Assembly (NCBI RefSeq): GCF_001715295.1
Contig: NZ_MDKB01000003.1
Span: 389,954-453,953, forward strand
DNA length: 64,000 nt
Direction: 5' to 3'
Source: Streptomyces griseus
GTDB taxonomy: Bacteria; Actinomycetota; Actinomycetes; Streptomycetales; Streptomycetaceae
This document shows positions 8,538-16,712 of the stretch, piece after piece (the stretch's first letter is position 1; every line of letters starts with the position of its first letter). The notes beneath the pieces were generated by a model. It had not been told where the DNA came from and did no database searches. It was given only the letters and a program-made list of their open reading frames with translations. Both the position numbers and the translations under genes were made by a program.

Positions 8538-9192
8538 GCACGACGCGGAGCGCGCGGGCAGTGACGAGGAGCGCGAACCGCGCCCCACGGAGGGGGCGGG
8601 CGTTCCCGGTGGCCCGGAGGAGGTCCGCCCGCTCGACGAGGCGGCGGCCTGGGAGGCGATCGTCGCGGGATACGGCGAGGAGCCGCCCGACCCGCCGGGC
8701 GCCAAGCCGTTCAAGTCGGTCGAGGACCTCGCCCTGCTGGAGGACGACCAGCTCAACACCTTGCCGGGCCCGGAGCCCGGCGCGGGCGACGACGCGGACA
8801 AGGGGGCGGACAAGAAGGCACCCGGCCCTCCGCCCGGGAGGAAGCCGCTCGGCAGTTCCGTCGTCTTCGCCCCCGGGGTCGCCGGTCCGCGTGACTACGA
8901 GGTCGCGGAGCCCGGCGCCGGCGGGGAGCTGGACGACGGCGGGGAGGGGCACTTCGTCCCTCCGGAGCCACCGCCGCTCCCGGAGGCCGATGTGACGGCG
9001 AAGTTCGCCTGGCTCGCGGTGGTCGGCGGCCCGGTGCTGATGCTCGTCGCGGTGCTGCTCCGGTGGGAGATGACGTGGTGGCTCACCACGCTCTGCATCG
9101 GCGGCTTCCTGGGCGGCTTCGCCACGCTGGTGGCCCGCATGCCCGACGACGACGAGGAGAACGACGACCCGGGGCGCGGCGCGGTCGTCTGA
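8530..9192 (+). CDS. Hypothetical acidic membrane protein
   Basis: I do not recognise a named family. The 220-residue product begins at GTG 8530, inside the last codons of the esterase gene (eight-base overlap). Residues 1-150 are charged, rich in Gly, Pro and Asp, and probably disordered. Two hydrophobic segments follow at about 156-200 (FAWLAVVGGPVLMLVAVLL and WWLTTLCIGGFLGGFATLV), then an acidic tail. The layout suggests a small membrane anchor with a long cytoplasmic arm. Coupling to the esterase is its only functional hint. Confidence 0.8.
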   Translation: MAEHDAERAGSDEEREPRPTEGAGVPGGPEEVRPLDEAAAWEAIVAGYGEEPPDPPGAKPFKSVEDLALLEDDQLNTLPGPEPGAGDDADKGADKKAPGPPPGRKPLGSSVVFAPGVAGPRDYEVAEPGAGGELDDGGEGHFVPPEPPPLPEADVTAKFAWLAVVGGPVLMLVAVLLRWEMTWWLTTLCIGGFLGGFATLVARMPDDDEENDDPGRGAVV

Positions 9193-9255
9193 CCCGGACC
9201 CGCCCGGCGCAGGGCCCGCCCGGCGGGGTGCCCTGCCCTGTGCTCCGGCCGGTCC

Positions 9256-10026
9256 TCAGGGTCCGGCGGGCACCCTGAGGGCGGCCAGCACGGGCAGGTG
9301 GTCGGTGGCCGCGCGCAGGTCCGCCCCGGTGACGCCCGGCAGATCCGCCGGGACACCGCAGCCGAGCACCTCGATCCCGCCCGTCGCGAACACCGCGTCG
9401 ATGCGCTTGCGCGGCGCGTCGGGCGGGAAGGTGTGCTCGCCGCCCCACGGGCGCACGGCCCAGCAGTCCTGGAGCCGCCCGGCCAGCCGCCGGAACGCCC
9501 GCCCCTGCGGTACGTCGTTGAGGTCGCCCGCCACGACGGCGTGCGGAACGCCCATGGCGTCGAGACGGTCCAGCACCATCCCCGCCTGGGAGACGCGTTC
9601 CTCGCCCTGCAGGCTCAGGTGGCAGCTCACCACCCCGAGCCGGGTCCCCGCGATCCGGACGACGGCCGTGGCCAGCCCCCTGCGGTGCAGTCCCGGGGTA
9701 CGCGGCAGCAGGACGTCCTCGGTGCGCTCCACCGTGGCACGCAGCGAGCAGAGCAGCAGCGGCCCCGCCGCCGTGGCGCCGCCGCCGAGGACCACCAGGT
9801 CGGTCATGGCGGCGAGCCGGGCCGCCGCCTTGCGCCAGCGGAAGAAGCGCGGGGCCTCCTGCACGCACACCAGGTCGGGTGCGCAGGCCCGGACGACCCG
9901 GGCCAGTGCCTGGGTGTCGTCGCGCAGGGAACGGACGTTGTAGCTGAGCACCCGGACGACGGCCGAACCGTCCGGCTCGGTACGGGAGTCGGGCAGGGGC
10001 ATCGGCGTCGTGACCATGGGAGGCAC
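9256..10026 (-). CDS. Endonuclease/exonuclease/phosphatase-family protein
   Basis: Member of the DNase I-like Mg-dependent phosphodiesterase superfamily. In about 256 residues, in order: LSYNVRSL (metal Asn), CVQEAP (metal Glu), a central SCHLSL histidine motif, AGDLNDVP (Asp and Asn) and a C-terminal ATDHLPV (Asp-His). These are the full set of catalytic residues. Starts are possible at GTG 10026 or ATG 10017; neither has a good ribosome site. There is no signal peptide. The substrate (nucleic acid, lipid or sugar phosphate) cannot be inferred. Confidence 0.87.
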   Translation of the reverse strand: MPPMVTTPMPLPDSRTEPDGSAVVRVLSYNVRSLRDDTQALARVVRACAPDLVCVQEAPRFFRWRKAAARLAAMTDLVVLGGGATAAGPLLLCSLRATVERTEDVLLPRTPGLHRRGLATAVVRIAGTRLGVVSCHLSLQGEERVSQAGMVLDRLDAMGVPHAVVAGDLNDVPQGRAFRRLAGRLQDCWAVRPWGGEHTFPPDAPRKRIDAVFATGGIEVLGCGVPADLPGVTGADLRAATDHLPVLAALRVPAGP

Positions 10027-10033
10027 GATACGA

Positions 10034-10073
10034 CGGACGCCCGCCGCTCCCCGGAGGGCGCGACGGGCGTCCG
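10034..10073 (-). terminator. Hairpin after glkA
   Basis: Ten-bp perfect stem (10034-10043 with 10064-10073) and a 20-base loop, immediately downstream of the glkA stop at 10090 on the minus strand. Confidence 0.55.
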
Positions 10074-10089
10074 GCGTACCGCGGTTCCG

Positions 10090-11031
10090 TCAGCCCTGGC
10101 GGGCCAGGTCCGCCGCGCCGACCAGACCGGCCTTGCCGCCCAGTTGGGCCGCGAGGACCTGCGCGTGCGGACGCCACTCGCCGCCGATCAGCCAGCGCCG
10201 GAAGGACTTGCGGATCGGGTCGAGGACCAGCTCGCCCTCGTCCGAGACCCCACCGCCGACGATGAACGCCGACGGGTCGAAGAGCGAGGCGAGGTCGGCC
10301 AGTCCGGCTCCGGCCCAGCGGGCCAGCTCGCGGAACGAGTCGACGGCCACCGGGCAACCCTGCCGGGCGGCCTCGCTGATGTGCTTGCCCTCGATGCCGT
10401 CCACCGTGCCGTCGCCGAGCGCCAGCAGGATCGTGGCGTTCTCCGGGGTGGCGTTGGCGCGCTGCTTGGCGTACCGGACGAGCGCGCGCCCGGACGCGTA
10501 CTGCTCCCAGCAGCCCTGGCTGCCGCAGCCGCACAGCAGCCCGTCCGGGACGACACGGATGTGCCCGAATTCGGCCGCGACGCCGAAGCGTCCACGGCGC
10601 AGCTTGTTGCCGATGATGATGCCGCCGCCCAGGCCGGTGCCGAGCGTGATGCAGATGACGTCGTCGTGGCCCTGGCCGGCGCCGAAGCGGTATTCGCCCC
10701 AGGCCGCCGCGTTGGCGTCGTTCTCCACGACGACCGGCAGGCCGACACGCTGTTCGACCTTGTCCTTGAGCGGTTCGTGCCGCCAGTTGATGTTCGGGGC
10801 GAACAGCACGGTGGCACGCTTGTCGTCGACGTATCCGGCCGCGCCGATGCCGACGGCCTCGACGTCGTGACCCTCGCTCGCTCCGGCCACGGCGGCGCAG
10901 ATCGCGTCGACGATGCCCTCGGCGGTCGGCGGAGTCGATACCTTGAACGTCGAGAGGATCCGGCCCTCTTCGTCGACCACTCCAGCCGCGATCTTCGTGC
11001 CGCCGATATCGACGCCGATGGTGAGTCCCAT
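10090..11031 (-). CDS. glkA: Glucokinase, ROK family
   Basis: Phosphorylates glucose with ATP in the cytoplasm; in Streptomyces GlkA also mediates carbon catabolite repression. The 313-residue protein has the phosphate loop DIGGTK at 8-13, the substrate motif ENDANAAAWGE, the ROK signature GTGLGGGIIIG and the zinc motif CGCGSQGCWEQYAS. It is close in length and sequence to S. coelicolor GlkA (SCO2126). Upstream on the same strand is the DUF5304 gene, its usual neighbour, here separated by 380 bases and a terminator-like hairpin. Confidence 0.96.
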   Translation of the reverse strand: MGLTIGVDIGGTKIAAGVVDEEGRILSTFKVSTPPTAEGIVDAICAAVAGASEGHDVEAVGIGAAGYVDDKRATVLFAPNINWRHEPLKDKVEQRVGLPVVVENDANAAAWGEYRFGAGQGHDDVICITLGTGLGGGIIIGNKLRRGRFGVAAEFGHIRVVPDGLLCGCGSQGCWEQYASGRALVRYAKQRANATPENATILLALGDGTVDGIEGKHISEAARQGCPVAVDSFRELARWAGAGLADLASLFDPSAFIVGGGVSDEGELVLDPIRKSFRRWLIGGEWRPHAQVLAAQLGGKAGLVGAADLARQG

Positions 11032-11381
11032 GAATCCCTCAGTTCCGGTCGAGCCCCGCTACGGCCAACCGTACCCGAGCCGGGGACGGGTACGTCCCTG
11101 ACCGCCGTACCGGCATCGCGGTCCCGGCCGGAGGTGGGCGGCGGCCGCGGCCCTACGGCGTGTTCGGACAGGAGCGCCGTCGGTCCGGACGCCCGGACGT
11201 GACCGGTTCGGCCGGCGGGCGCCTCCCGAGGACCGTCAGCCGGGCATCACGGTGGGACACGAGGACCTGCGAGGGGGCGTGTTCCCGGACAGCTCGCCCT
11301 CGTCGGAGGCCTTCGCCGTGTTCGGGACGCACGACCGTCGACAGCGCCCGTGACCGATCCGCCTGCGGGTCGTTGCGCGAC
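11032..11381. other. Intergenic region without recognisable gene
   Basis: About 350 bases between glkA and the hairpin after the DUF5304 gene. No ORF here combines a ribosome site with convincing codon bias. It should hold the glkA promoter, but I cannot pick a clear hexamer pair. Confidence 0.5.
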
Positions 11382-11405
11382 TCCCGCCCACCCTGAAGGG
11401 CGGGA
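11382..11405 (-). terminator. Hairpin after DUF5304 gene
   Basis: Eight-bp stem TCCCGCCC/GGGCGGGA with an 8-base loop, seven bases beyond the DUF5304 stop. If functional, it would uncouple this gene from glkA. Confidence 0.5.
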
Positions 11406-11411
11406 CAGCCC

Positions 11412-11891
11412 TCAGTCCAGATCGATGGGTTCGCTGCCGCCGGGGCCCTCGTCGCGCGGGTCCGAGGGGTCTTCGGCCGGCTTCTTCGCGGGTCCGGAGG
11501 CGGCCGTGGTCCCCGAGGCGCCCTCGGTGCCCTTGGTCCAGCGGCTTTCCTGACCCTCGACGGCGGATCGGTAGGCGGCCAGGAGTTCGCTGCCCGCGGC
11601 GGCGAGGTGGTCGAAGACGTCGGGGTTGCGCTCGATGACGGGCTCGACCGCCGACCTGGCCTGGCGGATCACCTGCTGGACGGTGCCCTGGGCGGCCATG
11701 CCGAGCAGGGGGTTCTGCAGCGAGGAGACCTTGTCGGCCACCGCGTCGATCAGTTTGCGGAACTCTTCGGCCGCGGTTCCCGGCTGCGGTCCGTGGTGGG
11801 CCCGCCTACGGGCCTTCTCCGCCTCCAGGTCCTCGGCGCAGGCCTCCGCCCACGCGTCGTCGTCGGCGGGACGATCGGTGGCTTCACTCAT
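11412..11891 (-). CDS. DUF5304 protein (SCO2127-like)
   Basis: The 159-residue acidic, soluble protein of unknown biochemistry starts MSEATDRPADDDAWAEACA. A conserved helical core (LIDAVADKVSSLQNPLLGMAAQG...VIERNPDVFDHL) is followed by a disordered tail ending SEPIDLD. Start is ATG 11891, seven bases after CAGGAG; an upstream in-frame ATG is unlikely. The S. coelicolor counterpart, next to glkA, has been linked to glucose repression; that link is literature memory, not visible here. It follows the ArsA-like gene by 80 bases and may share its transcript. Confidence 0.85.
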   Translation of the reverse strand: MSEATDRPADDDAWAEACAEDLEAEKARRRAHHGPQPGTAAEEFRKLIDAVADKVSSLQNPLLGMAAQGTVQQVIRQARSAVEPVIERNPDVFDHLAAAGSELLAAYRSAVEGQESRWTKGTEGASGTTAASGPAKKPAEDPSDPRDEGPGGSEPIDLD

Positions 11892-11971
11892 GGCGGACTC
11901 CTGCGACGCGGTTGCCGGCGTGACCGTGCGGGCCACATACCACCGACGTTACCCGAACGGTGGTGGGCCGT

Positions 11972-13153
11972 TCATCGTGACCGCGGCCAGAGCGCCGGGT
12001 CGGGCGTGAACCGGACGCGAAGGACGCCGCCGGCCAGCGCGGCGCCGGAGACGGTGCAGCGGCGCAGCGCCGACTCCAGGCGCACGGTCCGGTGGAACGG
12101 GCCTGCCCCGATGAGCAGTTCGTCGCCCCGCCGGACGAGCCGCAGGTCCTGCTTGACGGCCCCGGGCAGCGGCAGGCACCAGGCGAGGACACCGTCGCCG
12201 TCGTCCTCCGTCCACCAGGGGCCGCCGGCGGGGCCCGGTTCCCGGTCGTCGGGCGCCGGGACGCCCTCCCGGAGGGCGAGCTCGTCCAGGGTCCGCGGGT
12301 CGTGGCCGAGGTGGGCGGCCTCGTGCACGGGGGTGCCCGGCGCCCACTCCTGACGCCAGTGGTCCAGGCACTTCTCCTGCTGGGCGGCGAGCCCGGCGAA
12401 CCAGGGGTCGGACGAGTGCCCGGGCAGCACTCGGTTGGCCACGACCGCGTCGACGCGCAGTCCGTGCAGCGCGAGTCCCGTGCGGGCGGCGCGCAGGGCG
12501 TCCCCGGCGGCGGGTCCCGGTTCCGCGACCAGCCGCACGGTCGTCGCGGTGTCGCCGATCAGGGACTCGACCGCGGCCAGTTCGGCGTCCTTGCGGGCGG
12601 CGGCCTCGTACAGCCACTGGGCGGGCATGGGGACCCCGGCGACCTGCGCGAGCAGCGGCCGCAGCGCGCGGGCCGCCTGCCGTTCCCGGGGCAGCAGGCG
12701 GCGCAGGTAGCGGCGCAGCTGCCCGGGCAGCGCGAGGAGGGCGAGGGCCTCGGTCAGCGGGGGGAGGTCGACGACGAGGGTCTCGTAGCCGCGCTGCGAC
12801 CAGTCGCCCTCGGCGGCCCGGCGCAGGATGTGCAGGACGGCGAGCCGGTCACTGCCGGGCAGTTCGGTGAGTTCCTCGCCGTCCAGCCGGTTGGCGCCCA
12901 GCAGGTCGAGTACGCCCGAGGCCCGGTCCTGGAGGGCGAGGAGTTCGTCCCGGAAGTGCCCGGCGGAGTCGGTACGGGCGAAGTCGAGCCGCTCCGTGAC
13001 CTCCGCGGGGCCGGGGCCCGCCGGGAAGCCGGGTACGGCGTCGGCGGAGACGAGGAGGGTGCGCCGGCCGGTACGGGCCGAGGCCAGGGCGGTCGCCGCC
13101 GCGACGGTGGTACGGCCCGCGCCGCCGGGTCCGGTGACCAGGACCGTACGCAC
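11972..13153 (-). CDS. ArsA-like P-loop ATPase with altered Walker A
   Basis: The 393-residue protein is built like ArsA/GET3 anion-transporting ATPases (switch-like VVDLPPLTEAL at about 147-157, a C-terminal ArsA-HSP20-like part). The nucleotide loop reads GPGGAGRTT at 8-16, where the canonical form is GKGGVGKTT: both the signature lysine and the Walker A lysine are replaced. ATP hydrolysis is therefore doubtful. Start is GTG 13153, four bases after the SRPBCC stop, so the two are co-translated. Mycobacteria carry the same pair (Rv2184c/Rv2185c) near fadD15. A role in lipid or membrane-protein handling is inference. Confidence 0.8.
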   Translation of the reverse strand: MRTVLVTGPGGAGRTTVAAATALASARTGRRTLLVSADAVPGFPAGPGPAEVTERLDFARTDSAGHFRDELLALQDRASGVLDLLGANRLDGEELTELPGSDRLAVLHILRRAAEGDWSQRGYETLVVDLPPLTEALALLALPGQLRRYLRRLLPRERQAARALRPLLAQVAGVPMPAQWLYEAAARKDAELAAVESLIGDTATTVRLVAEPGPAAGDALRAARTGLALHGLRVDAVVANRVLPGHSSDPWFAGLAAQQEKCLDHWRQEWAPGTPVHEAAHLGHDPRTLDELALREGVPAPDDREPGPAGGPWWTEDDGDGVLAWCLPLPGAVKQDLRLVRRGDELLIGAGPFHRTVRLESALRRCTVSGAALAGGVLRVRFTPDPALWPRSR

Positions 13154-13157
13154 GCGG

Positions 13158-13607
13158 TCAGGCCTTCGGGACGGATTCGACGCGCTTCTTCAGTCCGGCC
13201 AGGGCGCGGTCGATGATGACCTTCTCGGCCTTGCGCTTGATCATGCCGAGCAGGGGGATCTTGACGTCCACGGCGAGTCGGTAGGTGACCTCGGTGCGGT
13301 CACCGGTGCCGAGGGGCGCCAGGGCGTAACTCCCGTCGAGGGCGCGCAGCATCTGGGACTTGACGAGGGTCCAGCTGACCTCGTACTCGCCGTTCCAGGT
13401 GTAGGAGAGGACGTGGTCGTCCTTGATGGCACCGGCGTCCAGCACGAGCCGGACCTGCTCGGCGCGGCCCCGGTCGTCGGTGGCGAGGATCTCGGCCTCC
13501 TTCACCTCGCCGGTCCACTCCGGGTAGCGGGCGAAGTCGGCGATCACTCCCATGACGTCGGTCGGTGCCGCCTCGATCGTGATGCTCGAGCTGGTGTGTT
13601 CAGCCAT
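13158..13607 (-). CDS. SRPBCC (START-like) ligand-binding protein
   Basis: The 149-residue single-domain protein of the polyketide cyclase/dehydrase and lipid-transport superfamily has the typical opening SSITIEAAPTDVMGVIADFARYPEW, a central beta sheet and a long C-terminal helix (KAEKVIIDRALAGLKKRVE). This fold binds hydrophobic ligands in a cavity. ATG 13607 follows GGAGGG by eight bases. It is the first gene of a tight operon with the ArsA-like ATPase, suggesting the two act on the same lipid or hydrophobic cargo. Confidence 0.88.
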   Translation of the reverse strand: MAEHTSSSITIEAAPTDVMGVIADFARYPEWTGEVKEAEILATDDRGRAEQVRLVLDAGAIKDDHVLSYTWNGEYEVSWTLVKSQMLRALDGSYALAPLGTGDRTEVTYRLAVDVKIPLLGMIKRKAEKVIIDRALAGLKKRVESVPKA

Positions 13608-13726
13608 CGCCGTGGCCCTCCAGTGCGGTGTACCGGTCGCGTTCGGCAGAGGCCTGCCGTGTGCAGGTTATCGCGTGCCCGGCGGCGCTCCGGCCATGCC
13701 CCGGCACGCGGCCGGTACCGGGCCGC

Positions 13727-14542
13727 TCACCATTCCAGGGCCCAGGGCCGCCCGGTCGAGGCGAAGTGGCCGACGTTCACGCACTCGGTGACGCCGATCC
13801 GCATCCGCCGGACCAGCGGCTGGTGGACATGGCCGAACAGCGCGTACCGGGGGCGGGTGCGGTGGATGGCGTCCAGCAGCGCGCGGCTGCCCCGCTCGAA
13901 GCGGCGGGCCACGGTGTCGTACGTCAGCTCCGGGACGTCCGGCGGGATGTGCGAGCACAGGACGTCGACGGGTCCGAGCGCCTCCACCTTGGCCGCGTAC
14001 TCCTCGTCGCCGATCTCGTACGGGGTGTTCATCGGGGTCCTGAGACCCCCGCCGACGAACCCGAAGACGCGCCCGCCGATCTCCACGCGCTCCCCGTCGA
14101 GCACGGTGGTGCCCGGTCCCGCGTACTCGGGCCAGAGCGCGGGCACGTCGACGTTGCCGTAGGTGGCGTACGTGGGGTCGGGCAGGGCGGCGAACATCTC
14201 GGCGTACTGCTTGCGGACGCCGTCGAGGATCGCGCTGTCGCGGTCCCGGCCCGCCCACAGGGCGCGGCCGAACGCGCGCGCCTCCTCGAAGCGGCGGGCG
14301 GTGCGCAGGGCCACGATGCGGTCCGCGTTCTCCACCCCGAACAGGTCGGGGAAGATACCGCGCGAGTGGTCGGCGTAGTCGAGGAAGAGCACCAGGTCGC
14401 CCAGGCAGATCAGGGCGTCCGCGCCGTCGCCTGCGCGGGCCAGCGCCCGGGTGTTCCCGTGCACGTCGCTGACCACGTGCACACGCGTCCGCCTGGTCAG
14501 GGGGGTCGTGGTGGTGCGGCTGTCCGGTCCGGTGCCTCGCAT
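13727..14542 (-). CDS. Calcineurin-like metallophosphoesterase
   Basis: The 271-residue protein has the dinuclear metal motifs in order: DVHGN (Asp/His, about 25-29), GDLVLFLDY, GNVD, an SHIPPD motif and GHVHQPL near residue 240. Metal ligands are all present. A 19-residue polar N-terminal extension precedes the first strand. It is divergent from the acyl-CoA ligase. Substrate unknown; such enzymes hydrolyse phosphomonoesters, phosphodiesters or cyclic nucleotides. Confidence 0.87.
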   Translation of the reverse strand: MRGTGPDSRTTTTPLTRRTRVHVVSDVHGNTRALARAGDGADALICLGDLVLFLDYADHSRGIFPDLFGVENADRIVALRTARRFEEARAFGRALWAGRDRDSAILDGVRKQYAEMFAALPDPTYATYGNVDVPALWPEYAGPGTTVLDGERVEIGGRVFGFVGGGLRTPMNTPYEIGDEEYAAKVEALGPVDVLCSHIPPDVPELTYDTVARRFERGSRALLDAIHRTRPRYALFGHVHQPLVRRMRIGVTECVNVGHFASTGRPWALEW

Positions 14543-14822
14543 GGCGCTCAGCCTAGATCCCGGCGGCTCCCGGTGGGTAGAGGCCCCGGACCTGCGGTTA
14601 CTTCCCGGCCGTCAGGGGGGTGCACTACTGTGCGCTGCGTGACCGCCCGTATGTGTGATGCATAAGACATCTGGCCGGAACCCCCTATCGGGAACCGAGT
14701 ACCGGTGGGTAACGTCCGGGCAGTCCACTCGTGCTCACCCCACCGAGCACCTGCCAGTCTTGGACCGCATCCGGCGCGTCGCACAGAGCCGTGGAACCGG
14801 AGCCCGATGAGGAGCAGCAGTC

Positions 14823-16619
14823 TTGCGCGAGTTCAGCCTTCCGGCCCTGTACGAGGTCCCGACGGACGGCAACCTGACGGATCTCATCCGCCGCAACGCC
14901 GCTCAGCATCCCGACGTCGCGGTGATGAGCCGGAAGGTGGCGGGCGTCTGGACGGACGTCACGGCCACCCGGTTCCTGGCTGAGGTCGAGGACGCCGCCA
15001 AGGGCCTGATCGCGGCGGGCATCGAGCCCGGCGACCGGGTCGCGCTCATCTCCCGCACCCGCTTCGAGTGGGTGCTGCTGGACTTCGCCATCTGGAGCGC
15101 CGGCGCGGTCACCGTGCCGGTGTACGAGACCAGCTCCCCCGAACAGGTCCAGTGGATACTGGGCGACTCGGGCGCGGTGGCGGTCGTCGTCGAGAGCGAC
15201 GGCCACGCCGGGTCGGTCGCCTCCGTGCGCGACCGGCTGCCCGCCCTGCGGCACGTGTGGCAGATCGACAAGGGCGCGGTGGCCGAGTTGACGGCCTCGG
15301 GCGCCGGGGTCTCCGACGAGACGCTGGGCCTGCGCACGGTGAGCGCGAAGGCGGACGACCCGGCCACCGTCGTCTACACCTCGGGCACCACCGGGCGTCC
15401 CAAGGGCTGCGTGCTGACACACCGCAGCTTCTTCGCGGAGTGCGGCAACGTGGTGGAGCGGCTGAAGCCCCTCTTCCGCACCGGCGAGTGCTCCGTCCTG
15501 CTCTTCCTGCCCGCAGCCCACGTCTTCGGACGGCTGGTCGAGGTCGCCTCCGTGATGGCCCCGATCAGGCTCGGCTGTGTGCCGGACATCAAGAACCTCA
15601 CCGAGGAACTGGCCTCGTTCCGCCCGACGCTGATCCTGGGTGTCCCGCGGGTCTTCGAGAAGGTCTACAACTCGGCGCGCGCCAAGGCCCAGGCCGACGG
15701 CAAGGGCCGGATCTTCGACCGTGCGGCGGACACGGCGATCGCGTACAGCCGCGCGCTGGGCACGCCCCAGGGCCCGTCGTTCGGCCTGAGGATGACGCAC
15801 AGGCTCTTCGACAAGCTGGTGTACAGCAAGCTGCGCGCGGTGCTCGGCGGCCGCGGCGAGTACGCGATCTCCGGCGGTGCGCCGCTGGGCGAGCGGCTCG
15901 GGCACTTCTTCCGCGGCATCGGCTTCACGGTGCTCGAGGGCTACGGTCTCACCGAGACGTGCGCGGCCACGGCGTTCAACCCGTGGGACCGCCAGAAGAT
16001 CGGTACGGTCGGCCAGCCGCTGCCCGGCTCCGTGGTGCGGATCGCCGACGACGGCGAGGTGCTGCTGCACGGCGAGCACCTGTTCACCGGCTACTGGGGG
16101 AACGAGGCGGCGACGGCCGAGGCGCTGGCCGACGGCTGGTTCCACACCGGCGACATCGGCACGCTCGACGAGGACGGCTACCTCGCGATCACCGGGCGCA
16201 AGAAGGAGATCATCGTCACCGCGGGCGGCAAGAACGTCGCCCCGGCCGTGATCGAGGACCGGATCCGCGCCCACGCCCTCGTCGCCGAGTGCATGGTGGT
16301 CGGCGACGGACGGCCGTTCGTGGGCGCTCTGGTCACCCTGGACGAGGAGTTCCTCTCCCGCTGGGCCGAGGAGAACGGCAAGCCGCCCGGCTCGACGGCG
16401 GCGTCGCTGCGCGAGGACGCCGACCTGCTGGCCGAGGTGCAGCGGGCGGTGGACGAGGGCAACGCGGCGGTGTCCAAGGCCGAGTCGGTACGCAAGTTCC
16501 GCGTCCTGTCCTCGCAGTTCACCGAGGAGGCGGGCCACATCACGCCGTCGCTGAAGCTGAAGCGCAACGTGGTGGCGAAGGACTTCGCGGACGAGGTCGA
16601 GTCGCTCTACCGCGGCTGA
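14823..16619 (+). CDS. fadD15: Long-chain fatty acid-CoA ligase (FadD15-like)
   Basis: Activates fatty acids to acyl-CoA through an acyl-AMP intermediate. The 598-residue protein shows the adenylate-forming signature YTSGTTGRPKG, the GYGLTET motif, the hinge TGRKKEIIVTAGGKNVAP and a C-terminal lysine-containing KLKRNVV. The AAHVFGRL segment and overall length match the FadD15 subgroup. TTG 14823 is the best start, preceded by GAGGAG. It ends at a very strong palindromic terminator and faces pimB', the same order as fadD15-pimB in mycobacteria. The CoA ester may feed envelope lipid synthesis. Confidence 0.9.
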   Translation: MREFSLPALYEVPTDGNLTDLIRRNAAQHPDVAVMSRKVAGVWTDVTATRFLAEVEDAAKGLIAAGIEPGDRVALISRTRFEWVLLDFAIWSAGAVTVPVYETSSPEQVQWILGDSGAVAVVVESDGHAGSVASVRDRLPALRHVWQIDKGAVAELTASGAGVSDETLGLRTVSAKADDPATVVYTSGTTGRPKGCVLTHRSFFAECGNVVERLKPLFRTGECSVLLFLPAAHVFGRLVEVASVMAPIRLGCVPDIKNLTEELASFRPTLILGVPRVFEKVYNSARAKAQADGKGRIFDRAADTAIAYSRALGTPQGPSFGLRMTHRLFDKLVYSKLRAVLGGRGEYAISGGAPLGERLGHFFRGIGFTVLEGYGLTETCAATAFNPWDRQKIGTVGQPLPGSVVRIADDGEVLLHGEHLFTGYWGNEAATAEALADGWFHTGDIGTLDEDGYLAITGRKKEIIVTAGGKNVAPAVIEDRIRAHALVAECMVVGDGRPFVGALVTLDEEFLSRWAEENGKPPGSTAASLREDADLLAEVQRAVDEGNAAVSKAESVRKFRVLSSQFTEEAGHITPSLKLKRNVVAKDFADEVESLYRG

Positions 16620-16626
16620 GTCCGTA

Positions 16627-16672
16627 CGACGAGGAGGGGCCCGCACACCGGTGTGCGGGCCCCTCCTCGTCG
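16627..16672. terminator. Bidirectional terminator, 46-bp perfect palindrome
   Basis: Perfect palindrome centred between 16649 and 16650, with 23-base arms. It lies between the convergent acyl-CoA ligase and mannosyltransferase genes and would fold in either transcript. Confidence 0.85.
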
Positions 16673-16712
16673 CAGGAGCCCTCCTCGCCGTGCGGGCTCC
16701 CCCGTCGTGCGC

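Noticed and set aside
14685..16646. 653-codon minus-strand frame opposite the acyl-CoA ligase
   Set aside because: Shadow frame ending in the bidirectional terminator, with Arg/Gly/His-rich composition.
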